Origin: an uncultured Clostridia bacterium
GTDB lineage: Bacteria > Bacillota > Clostridia > Oscillospirales > CAG-272
Assembly (NCBI GenBank): GCA_947630625.1
Contig: CANRIL010000022.1
Location: forward strand, 1-45,330
DNA: 45,330 bases
Reading direction: 5' to 3'
Each line of letters opens with the position of its first letter. Within the stretch, counting starts at the first letter, position 1. Shown in pieces: positions 23,052-31,119 of the stretch. The notes beneath the pieces are model-generated. The model was not told the origin of the DNA and did not search any database. It saw nothing but the letters and a program-made list of their open reading frames with translations. The position numbers and the translations under genes are program-made.

Positions 23052-23547
23052 TGCCGTTTTGTTATAATCTCTATGCCGGATCGGGCGCAGTTATACGCGG
23101 CGGACAAAAAATATACATAATAAAACAGTACAGATAATATAAGGCAAGAAAGGGCATAAAATATACGTAAGTTCAACTGATAAATTAAAAATTGTGCAAA
23201 ATGCGCAGGTGTAGAAATTTTTCGTCTGAATTTATGCAAAATGCACATAAGCATAAAATAATTCGCCCTGAAACACGCTCGGAAAAACCGAAAAAACAGA
23301 TGTTTTACGGGTAAAAAGAATTTACCAGACGCCATTTTCGAACTCAAACCGACCAACAAAATGTGCCCCGAAAATGAAAGCAAACGCTATATTGTGCAGT
23401 TCGACAGAAGGCTTAGTAAATTTAAATTACTCACACGGGACTCACACTGCATTCACTAAAAAACGCCCGTTAAAAACACCCTTCCTACATATCCAAAATA
23501 ATCCGTCACACAGTTTTCATTTTTTCGTCATATGTTTTTATGAATAC
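23052..23547. other. AT-rich divergent intergenic region with repeated palindromic motif
   Basis: No gene is supported. Two copies of TGCAAAATGC(G/A)CA lie at 23195-23207 and 23235-23247, exactly 40 bp apart, each a dyad around AAAAT. The region lies upstream of both the SPOCS gene and the large transport operon, so they may be regulator sites. Confidence 0.5.
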
Positions 23548-23576
23548 TTGACATATTTTTTTGCGTATGATATCAT
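23548..23576 (+). promoter_or_regulatory. Strong sigma-A promoter of the glycan transport operon
   Basis: TTGACA (23548-23553), 17-nt spacer, TATCAT (23571-23576). The start codon is 188 nt beyond the -10, leaving a long leader. Confidence 0.85.
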
Positions 23577-23583
23577 ATCTTTA

Positions 23584-23763
23584 TGAAAATTTAGTACTCT
23601 CGATCAATGCCCTCTTCGGGGCATGCGGCGAGGGGAACGAGCGGCTCGCCGCCGCACTACGGCGAAACAATAAAACACTGCCGCACCTCATTGTTTCGGC
23701 GCTTTCGTGAGCTGAAGCGCCGCGGACTCGGCGCGGCATTGAAACACGGTAGGAGGAAGTTCT
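23584..23763 (+). promoter_or_regulatory. Highly structured 5' leader, candidate cis-regulatory RNA
   Basis: Five consecutive hairpins: 23607-23624 (ATGCCC/GGGCAT), 23625-23652 (GCGGCGA/TCGCCGC), 23660-23701 (12 bp, one mismatch), 23698-23721 (GGCGCTT/AAGCGCC) and 23717-23734 (GCGCCG/CGGCGC). The fourth shares bases with the third and with the fifth, so alternative foldings compete just upstream of the ribosome site (TAGGAGGAAG). It matches no riboswitch class I recognise and has no U-run terminator, so control at translation start or RNA stability would be more likely. Confidence 0.5.
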
Positions 23764-26700
23764 ATGAAGAGAACAAAGCTATTGAGGCTCACCTCTCTTT
23801 TCCTCACGATCCTTATGGTCGCGGGCGCATTTACGGCTGTTTTGCCTGTGTACGCGGCTGGCGGGAGCGAAGGGAACAGTGGGGAAGGTTCTTCGACCCT
23901 GCAGCAGATCAGCGATGCGCTCAACGCTATTTCGTACCTCGAATACAGCGAGGAGCACGCTGACGCCAAGCGCGCAACCAAATCGGTAACGATCGACGCC
24001 TCCAAGTATGACGCCGAGCTGACCGATGCGGAAGTAAAGGTCGAGTCAAACTACGAAGGCAAAGAGGGCAATTCTCTCTACATGCCCGACGTAGGAAAAG
24101 TGACCTGGCATGTCAACATACCCGAAACGGGCATGTACGCCGTCAAGATCACGTATTATACCCCGATCAACAAGTCAAACTCGATCGAGCGCATGTTCTA
24201 CATAAACGACAAGGTGCCGTTCGCGGAGGCAAGATATCTTGCCATGACGAGAACGTGGACCAACGTTTATGAGCTCGACGAGGAAGGCAACCCGTATTTC
24301 CTCTCCGACATCAACGGAAACCATATCCGCCCCGAGTCGGAGGAGAAGCCCGAGTGGAAGGAATACACCTTCATCGACAGCAACGGTTATTACGCTGACC
24401 CGTTCGAATTCTATTTCGAGGCGGGAGAGAACACGATCGCCCTCGAGGGCGTCCGCGAGCCTGTTGTGATAAAGGATATAACCTTCTTCCCGTATGAGCC
24501 GCTTCCTACATATAAAGATGTAGCCGCCGGCTACGCGTCGAACGGATATAAGGAGGCTGACGCCGAACCCATAAAGATCGACGCCGAGTTCACCTCGCAG
24601 ACCTCCCACAACACGATATATCCGATCTACGACAGAACGTCCGCCATCACAGATCCTCAGGATCCGATCCTCATCAAGCTCAACACGATAGGATCAGACA
24701 AATGGCAGACTGTCGGCCACTGGATAAAGTATGATTTCGAAGTTGAGAAGGACGGACTTTATACTATCGCCCTCCGCTTCAAACAGTCTGAGCTGTCCGG
24801 ACTCTATGTTTCGAGACGCCTTTATATCGACGGTGAGATCCCGTTTGAGGAGTGCAACTACCTGCGCTTCCCGTATTCGACCTCATGGCAATCAAAGCGC
24901 CTCGGCGAAGATGAGAAGGGCGACGAGCCGTATCAGTTCTATCTGACAGCGGGCAAGCATTCGCTGACTTTTGAAGTTACGCTCGGCGACCTCGGTCCGA
25001 TCGCCCGCGACGTTGGCGACTCGCTCGACATCATCAATGACGCCTACCTTGATATACTTAAGCTCACAGGTACGTCTCCCGACCAGAACGCCGACTACGG
25101 CTTCAACCGCGTTATCCCCGGCACGATGAGAAACCTCATCAGAGAGGGCAGAAACCTCGAGAAGATCATCGACTCGCTCAATGAAATGAACGGAGTCGCC
25201 GGTGAAAATACCGCAACGCTCAGCACAGTCCAGAGACTTGTCGCTAAGATGGGCGGCGATGAGGATGAAGTCGCTTCCAATCTTACAAACCTCAAGAGCT
25301 ACATCGGTACGCTCGGAACGTGGATAAATACGGTAACGAAGCAGCCGCTCGAAATCGACTATATCGAAGTTCAGCCTGCATCCGCTCCGCTGCCGAAGGC
25401 GGAGGCGAACTTCTTCCAGTCGCTCTGGTTTGAGATCCGTTCATTCATCGGAAGCTTCTATACGGATTACAACTCCCTCGGTTCGACGAAGGAAGTCGAC
25501 GAGACGAACTCCGTTGAAGTCTGGGTCGTCACCGGACGCGACCAGGCGAACATCATCCGTAACCTCATAGATAACAGATTCACGCCGACCTCCGAGGTGT
25601 CCGTCAATCTGAAGCTTGTCGCAGGCGGAACGCTTCTTCCTTCCGTCCTCGCGGGCGTCGGCCCTGACGTATCGCTCTTCACAGGCGACGGCGACGTTAT
25701 CAACTACGCTATCAGAGGCGCTCTGCAGGGCATGAACGACAAGCAGTGCAAGGCGTGCAAGGAGAGAGGCGTCGAGACGCTCCAGTACGTGGACGACGGC
25801 GACTATGTGTGCGAAGTCTGCGGCGCTGACGGCGAGAGCAACTGGGAAATTTACTTTGACACGTTTGATGAGGTGACAAAGCGCTTCTCAAGCTCGGCGA
25901 CGATCCCGTTCACGCTTTACGGCGAGACGTTCGCGATCCCTGAGACACAGACGTTCCCGATGCTCTTCTACCGCAAGGACATCCTTGCCGACCTCCAGCT
26001 CGAGGTCCCGAAGACATGGGACGACGTGCTCTCCATGATCCCTGTCCTTCAGTTCAACAACATGGATGTCGGACTTACGACCGACTACCTCACATACCTC
26101 TACCAGATGGGCGGCGAGCTCTACGCCGACGACGGTATGAGAGTCAACCTCGATTCGAACCTCTCCCTTGAAGCGTTCGAGATGATGTGCAACATGTTCA
26201 CGATGTATTCGCTGCCGTATTCGTACGACTTTGCGAACCGCTTCAGAACGGGTGAGATGCCTGTGGCGATTTCACCTTACACGTCATATAACCAGCTCGT
26301 CGTCTTCGCGACGGAGATCGCAGGCCTTTGGGAATTCACCGTCATCCCCGGCATGGAGCAGGAAGACGGCACGATCAACAATACGGCTGTTTCCGGTGTC
26401 GCCGGCGTCGTAATGCTCAAGGGCAGTCACAACAAGCAGAACGCATGGAAGTTCATCGACTGGTATACGGACGCTGACTTCCAGGCATCTTACAGCAACG
26501 AACTCGTTGCAGTCCTCGGAGCTGCTGGTATGAACCCGACGGCAAACGTCGAGGCTCTGGCCGAGCTTTCCTGGACATCATCCGAGTACAACAGCCTGAA
26601 CACGCAGTTCCAGGCGCTGACGGCTCTCCCGAACTACCCCGGAAGCTACATCATCGCTCGTTACACTGACTTCGCCTTTAAGGCAGCCTACAACGACAAG

Positions 26701-27060
26701 AAGCCTCCGGCAGAGACACTGCTCAGCTACATCAACACGATCAACAAGGAGTTCACGCGTAAGCGCGAAGAGTTCAACCTTGAGACGCTTGAAGTAGGTC
26801 AGACGCTCGCTGAAAAGCGCATCTCGCAGGCGGAGGAAGTGTTCAACGATCTCAAGTCTGATGAAAAGGCAAAGTACGAGAGTGAGATCGCGAATGTCAG
26901 AACGCTTATAGACGCCTCGCTTGCCGGTACTGCAACCGCAAAGGACTTCGATGCACTTGCAGCCGCGGCAGCCGGACTCAGATCAACGAATTCCGAGCTC
27001 TTCGGCGTGGCGGCGAAGTACCTTGAGGACGCAGTCGCGGCTCTCAGAAGCTACAAATAA
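23764..27060 (+). CDS. Large secreted solute-binding protein with two carbohydrate-binding-like modules
   Basis: A 1098-aa protein. Signal peptide 1-31 (SLFLTILMVAGAFTAVLPVYA) with no lipobox Cys. Two related beta-sandwich modules lie at about 70-240 and 265-450: each has a vertebral pattern of WHVNIPETGMYAVKITYYTP- or IKYDFEVEKDGLYTIALRFK-like strands followed by an R-F/L-Y-I-(N/D)-(D/G) segment and an IALE/LTFEV edge. A helical linker follows (about 460-580), then a family-1 extracellular solute-binding domain (about 600-985; VEVWVVTGRDQANIIRNLID, GPDVSLFTGDGDVINYAIRG, PETQTFPMLFYRKDIL, NAWKFIDWYTDADFQ). It is interrupted by a CxxC-X17-CxxC knuckle (Cys662, 665, 683, 686). A helical C-terminal extension ends it. 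First gene of the operon. Probable ligand: an oligosaccharide. Confidence 0.88.
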   Translation: MKRTKLLRLTSLFLTILMVAGAFTAVLPVYAAGGSEGNSGEGSSTLQQISDALNAISYLEYSEEHADAKRATKSVTIDASKYDAELTDAEVKVESNYEGKEGNSLYMPDVGKVTWHVNIPETGMYAVKITYYTPINKSNSIERMFYINDKVPFAEARYLAMTRTWTNVYELDEEGNPYFLSDINGNHIRPESEEKPEWKEYTFIDSNGYYADPFEFYFEAGENTIALEGVREPVVIKDITFFPYEPLPTYKDVAAGYASNGYKEADAEPIKIDAEFTSQTSHNTIYPIYDRTSAITDPQDPILIKLNTIGSDKWQTVGHWIKYDFEVEKDGLYTIALRFKQSELSGLYVSRRLYIDGEIPFEECNYLRFPYSTSWQSKRLGEDEKGDEPYQFYLTAGKHSLTFEVTLGDLGPIARDVGDSLDIINDAYLDILKLTGTSPDQNADYGFNRVIPGTMRNLIREGRNLEKIIDSLNEMNGVAGENTATLSTVQRLVAKMGGDEDEVASNLTNLKSYIGTLGTWINTVTKQPLEIDYIEVQPASAPLPKAEANFFQSLWFEIRSFIGSFYTDYNSLGSTKEVDETNSVEVWVVTGRDQANIIRNLIDNRFTPTSEVSVNLKLVAGGTLLPSVLAGVGPDVSLFTGDGDVINYAIRGALQGMNDKQCKACKERGVETLQYVDDGDYVCEVCGADGESNWEIYFDTFDEVTKRFSSSATIPFTLYGETFAIPETQTFPMLFYRKDILADLQLEVPKTWDDVLSMIPVLQFNNMDVGLTTDYLTYLYQMGGELYADDGMRVNLDSNLSLEAFEMMCNMFTMYSLPYSYDFANRFRTGEMPVAISPYTSYNQLVVFATEIAGLWEFTVIPGMEQEDGTINNTAVSGVAGVVMLKGSHNKQNAWKFIDWYTDADFQASYSNELVAVLGAAGMNPTANVEALAELSWTSSEYNSLNTQFQALTALPNYPGSYIIARYTDFAFKAAYNDKKPPAETLLSYINTINKEFTRKREEFNLETLEVGQTLAEKRISQAEEVFNDLKSDEKAKYESEIANVRTLIDASLAGTATAKDFDALAAAAAGLRSTNSELFGVAAKYLEDAVAALRSYK

Positions 27061-27101
27061 GGGCAGCTCGCTCAAAAAATATAATGTAAGGAGAAACGCT
27101 C

Positions 27102-28067
27102 ATGTCAAAGAAAACTGAAGTGGCAGCAGCAGCAACGGATCAGCACGCAGTTTCGCGCAAGGATATGACGCGGGCCCAATGGACGTGGAAGGAGATGAAG
27201 TCGAACAAGACGGCATACCTTATGGTCGCGCCGTTCATGCTCATCTTCCTCGTTTTCACGGTCGTTCCGGTCGTGATGTCGATCTTCCTGAGCCTCACGT
27301 CGTTCAACATGCTGCAGCCGCCGAAATTCCTTTTCCTTGATAACTACATCAGGCTGTTCCTCGATGATGACATATTCATCACGGCTATAAAGAACACGCT
27401 GATCTTCGCAGTTATCACAGGCCCTACGTCTTACATGCTCTCGCTCTTCATAGCATGGTTCATAAACGAGCTGTCGCCGAAGATAAGAGCTCTTGTAACG
27501 CTCGTCTTCTACGCGCCGTCAATAGGCGGTAACGTATACCTTATCTGGAGTTACGTTTTCTCGAACGACTCCTACGGCCTTGCAAACGGCTGGCTCATGA
27601 ACTGGGGGTTGATTGATGAACCGATCCTCTGGTTCTTCGACGCAAAGTATTGTATGACCCTTTGTATCATAGTCGCCCTGTGGCTGTCGCTTGGTACCGC
27701 GTTCCTGTCGTTCATCGCAGGACTTCAGGGTATCTCGAAGAGCTACTACGAGGCGGCGGCGGTCGATGGTATCAAGAACCGTTGGCAGGAACTCTGGTAC
27801 GTGACCCTTCCGGTCATGAAGCCGCAGCTGATGTTCGGCGCCGTCCTTGCTATCACGGGTTCGTTCGGATTCGGCGGCGTCGTTACGGCGCTCGCGGGAT
27901 TCCCGTCCGTCGACTACTGCTGCTGGACGATCACGCATCACCTTGACGACTATGGCGGAACACGTTGGGAGGTCGGATATGCTTCGGCTATCGCGGTGCT
28001 CCTGTTCGCAATGATGCTGGGCGCCAATATGCTGGTGCACAAACTCTTATCAAAGGTGGGACAATGA
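27102..28067 (+). CDS. Sugar ABC transporter permease, MalF/UgpA type (pair 1)
   Basis: A 321-aa inner-membrane permease with six transmembrane segments (about 38-62, 95-120, 128-150, 180-205, 240-262, 290-312) and the EAA loop that contacts the ATPase (YYEAAAVDGIKNRWQELWYVTLP). AAGGAG lies 8 nt before the ATG. It forms a heterodimer with the next gene, from which it is separated by one base. A short Lys/Arg-rich cytoplasmic N-terminus precedes the first helix. Confidence 0.93.
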   Translation: MSKKTEVAAAATDQHAVSRKDMTRAQWTWKEMKSNKTAYLMVAPFMLIFLVFTVVPVVMSIFLSLTSFNMLQPPKFLFLDNYIRLFLDDDIFITAIKNTLIFAVITGPTSYMLSLFIAWFINELSPKIRALVTLVFYAPSIGGNVYLIWSYVFSNDSYGLANGWLMNWGLIDEPILWFFDAKYCMTLCIIVALWLSLGTAFLSFIAGLQGISKSYYEAAAVDGIKNRWQELWYVTLPVMKPQLMFGAVLAITGSFGFGGVVTALAGFPSVDYCCWTITHHLDDYGGTRWEVGYASAIAVLLFAMMLGANMLVHKLLSKVGQ

Positions 28068-28068
28068 T

Positions 28069-28944
28069 ATGTCAAAGAAGTTAAGAACAAGAAAACATCA
28101 AGTTGTCCTCAACCGTTCGGCAGGAGGAGATGCGGGTATAACGTTCTTCCTCACGATCATGGGAGTTTTCATGTTCCTCCCGCTGCTCTACGTCGTTATT
28201 CAGGCGCTGAAGCCGCTCGATGAACTCTGGATGTTCCCGCCTCGCTTCTACGTTATCAACCCGACGCTCAAAAACTTCCGCGACCTGTTCTCCCTGATGG
28301 GCGACTCGTGGGTCCCGTTCTCCCGTTACATATTCAATACGGTGTTCATCTCCGTTGCGGGAACGTTCGGCAACCTGCTCTTCGCTTCGATGGCTGCTTA
28401 CTCGCTCGCAAAGCTGAAATATCCGGGCCGTGACTTCATGTTTGACCTCGTTGTCAAATCCTTGATGTTCACCTCGACCGTCACCGGTATCGCAACGTTC
28501 ATCACGATGTCGCTCCTCCACTGGGTCGACACCTACCTGGCGATCATCGTTCCGGCATTCGGTTATACGCTCGGTCTTTACCTCATGAAGCAGTTCATGG
28601 AGACAAACGTCCCTGACGAAACGCTTGAGAGCGCGCGTCTTGACGGCGCGTCCGAGTTCTATGCGTTCTGGGTCATCGCAATGCCGATGGTCAAGCCCGC
28701 ATGGCTCACACTTATAATCTACTCCTTCCAGGGACTCTGGAATGCGGGTTCTTCGATTTACATTTATTCAGAGCAGCTTAAGACTCTGAACTATGCGATC
28801 TCGCAGATCACCGCAGGCGGTATCGCCCGTGCAGGCGCTTCCGCAGCCGCAACCGTCGTCATGATGGCGGTTCCGATCATCGTCTTCGTTATTTCGCAGA
28901 GCAACATCATCGAGACGATGGGTTCGAGCGGAATGAAAGACTAA
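28069..28944 (+). CDS. Sugar ABC transporter permease, MalG/UgpE type (pair 1)
   Basis: A 291-aa permease with six transmembrane segments and a MalG-type EAA loop (PDETLESARLDGASEFYAFWVIAMP). The start codon lies one base after the preceding stop, and the ribosome site (AAGGTGGGA) is inside the upstream gene, implying coupled translation. It partners the preceding MalF-like permease. The operon encodes no ATPase, so a general MsmX/UgpC-like ATPase encoded elsewhere is likely used. Confidence 0.93.
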   Translation: MSKKLRTRKHQVVLNRSAGGDAGITFFLTIMGVFMFLPLLYVVIQALKPLDELWMFPPRFYVINPTLKNFRDLFSLMGDSWVPFSRYIFNTVFISVAGTFGNLLFASMAAYSLAKLKYPGRDFMFDLVVKSLMFTSTVTGIATFITMSLLHWVDTYLAIIVPAFGYTLGLYLMKQFMETNVPDETLESARLDGASEFYAFWVIAMPMVKPAWLTLIIYSFQGLWNAGSSIYIYSEQLKTLNYAISQITAGGIARAGASAAATVVMMAVPIIVFVISQSNIIETMGSSGMKD

Positions 28945-28958
28945 GGAGGGGAAAAGCA

Positions 28959-31094
28959 ATGAAGAAGAAATTATTCAGTGTCCTCGTCCTTGTTATGACG
29001 GCGCTGATGCTCGCCGTGAGCGTCAACGCTGCCGCGTACTCGACATACACCTATTCATACGACGGATTTGCGCTTCAGTCGCCTGACGCGTATGTTCCGG
29101 AAAGAGTCGTCGATATGTCATATATCGGCATGCCTGCCGGAACGTATGACATCCGCGACCTCGAAGTCGACAGCGCCGGAAACGTGTATCTGGTCGACAG
29201 AGGCGGCAACCAGGTTATTGTCACCGACAGATACTACAAGCTTAAGTTCACGATCCACGACTTCGTCAACGAGTACGGCGTGCCCGACACCTTCAACGCT
29301 CCGCAGGGCGTCTTCGTCTCAGACAAGTACATATACGTCTGCGACACGGACAACAACCGTATCGTAATGTTCGACCTTGACGGCAACTACGTAAAGATAG
29401 TTCCGAAGCCGACAGCTGAATACTTCGGTCAGAGCTCACTTTATAGACCCGTAGCCCTTGCGGTCGACCAGTTTGAAAGATTGTTCGTCGTTTCCGCGAC
29501 GACATATCAGGGCATCATCGTCATGGACGACAACGCGAACTTCTCCGGATTTATCGGAGCACAGAAAGCCGTCGTCAGCCCGCTCGAACTCTTCTGGCGT
29601 AACTTTATGACTGAAGAGCAGAGAGCACAGACCTCTGACTACATCACGACAGAGTTCAACAACATCACGATCGACAGCCAGAACTTCATCTACGTCACGA
29701 CTTCCTCCATCGAAGAAGCGACGATGCTCAGCGTCATGAGAAACCGCGACAAGTCGGGCGACTACGCTCCGGTAAAGAAGCTGAATTCGTCCGGTAACGA
29801 CGTTATGGCGCGTAACGGATTCTGGCCGCCGTCAGGCGAGGTCGATGTCGTTGAAACCTCGCTTGCCAACACGCCTACAGGTCCTTCGAGGATCGTTGAC
29901 GTTGCGGTCGGTCCCGAAAAGACATGGTCGATCATAGACGACAAGAGAAGTAAGGTTTACACCTACGACAACAACGGCAACCTGCTCTTCATCTTCGGCG
30001 ACTTCGGTCAGAAGCTCGGAAACATTCCGTCCGAGAGCTTGAGAGCCGTTTGCTACAGCGGCGACGAAATGATGCTGCTTGACGGCGTCAACTCCTCGTT
30101 CGTCATCTACAAGCGCACCGATTACGGCGACCTGCTTATCGAGGCGCTCAGACACCAGAACGACCGTATCTACGATGTCGCTGTCGACGACTGGATGAAC
30201 ATCCTCCAGCGCAACAGTAACTTTGACACAGCCTACATCGGTATAGGCGACTCGCTCACGCGTGACGCTCAGTACGAGGAGGCAATGGAATATTACGAGG
30301 CGGCTTACAACGTTTCGAGCTATTCGAGCGCGTTCCGTGAAGTCCGTAAGGAATGGGTTTCCCACTGGATCTGGACAATACCGCTTGTCGTGATCATCAT
30401 CTGCGTCGCACTTTCGAAGTTCTTCAAGTACGCGAACAGAGTCAACAAGGAAACACAGCTCAAGGTCGGCAAGAAGAACTTCAAGGAAGAGCTGCTCTAC
30501 GGTTTCCACCTCATCTTCCATCCGTTTGACGGATTCTGGGATCTGAAGCATGAACAGCGCGGAAGCGTTCGTGCCGGAATCGTATACCTGATCGTCACGA
30601 TCCTCGTGTTCTTCTATCAGGATATCGGAACAGGCTACATCTTCAATCCCACCGGTGCTTATTCCGGATTCTTCGGTCAGATCATTTCGGTCGGCGTTCC
30701 GCTCGTTCTCTGGGTCGTCGCTAACTGGTGTCTGACAACGCTGTTCGACGGCGAAGGCAGCCTGAAGGACATCTTCATAGCAACGACGTACAGCTTGCTG
30801 CCCGTCCCGATGCTCGTTTTCCCGTCCGTAATCTTCAGCAACATCTTGGCTGAGAACGAAGGACAGCTCATCACGCTGCTTGTAGGAATCGCGTTTGCCT
30901 GGGCAGGCCTGCTCATCTTCTTCGGAATGATGGTAACGCATGACTACTCGCTCGGCAAAAATATGATTACATCACTCGGAACGATAGTCGGTATGGCGTT
31001 CATCATCTTCGTCGCAGTGCTCTTCTCGAGCCTTGTTGCGAGAATGGTAAGCTTCGTGTCGAGCATCATCGTTGAGTTGACGTATCGTATGTAA
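28959..31094 (+). CDS. NHL-repeat beta-propeller protein with C-terminal Yip1 membrane domain
   Basis: A 711-aa protein. Signal peptide 1-25; an extracellular NHL-type propeller at about 45-400 (RDLEVDSAGNVYLVDRGGNQVIV, then APQGVFVSDKYIYVCDTDNNRIVMF, PVALAVDQFERLFVV); one TPR-like helix pair at about 430-460 (AQYEEAMEYYEAAYN); a transmembrane helix at about 466-485; a cytoplasmic stretch; then a Yip1-type domain with five hydrophobic segments (about 545-705; FHPFDGFWDLKHEQRGS marks its start). AAGGAGGGG lies 8 nt before ATG. It sits between transporter genes. I infer that it organises or senses the transport complex at the surface; no enzyme motif is visible. Confidence 0.85.
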   Translation: MKKKLFSVLVLVMTALMLAVSVNAAAYSTYTYSYDGFALQSPDAYVPERVVDMSYIGMPAGTYDIRDLEVDSAGNVYLVDRGGNQVIVTDRYYKLKFTIHDFVNEYGVPDTFNAPQGVFVSDKYIYVCDTDNNRIVMFDLDGNYVKIVPKPTAEYFGQSSLYRPVALAVDQFERLFVVSATTYQGIIVMDDNANFSGFIGAQKAVVSPLELFWRNFMTEEQRAQTSDYITTEFNNITIDSQNFIYVTTSSIEEATMLSVMRNRDKSGDYAPVKKLNSSGNDVMARNGFWPPSGEVDVVETSLANTPTGPSRIVDVAVGPEKTWSIIDDKRSKVYTYDNNGNLLFIFGDFGQKLGNIPSESLRAVCYSGDEMMLLDGVNSSFVIYKRTDYGDLLIEALRHQNDRIYDVAVDDWMNILQRNSNFDTAYIGIGDSLTRDAQYEEAMEYYEAAYNVSSYSSAFREVRKEWVSHWIWTIPLVVIIICVALSKFFKYANRVNKETQLKVGKKNFKEELLYGFHLIFHPFDGFWDLKHEQRGSVRAGIVYLIVTILVFFYQDIGTGYIFNPTGAYSGFFGQIISVGVPLVLWVVANWCLTTLFDGEGSLKDIFIATTYSLLPVPMLVFPSVIFSNILAENEGQLITLLVGIAFAWAGLLIFFGMMVTHDYSLGKNMITSLGTIVGMAFIIFVAVLFSSLVARMVSFVSSIIVELTYRM

Positions 31095-31119
31095 ATAGGA
31101 AGGATAGGAGAAAAACGAA

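Noticed and set aside
29832-30941. Minus-strand open frame of 369 codons opposite the NHL-Yip1 gene
   Set aside because: Shadow of a well-supported gene; highly charged composition, no ribosome site.
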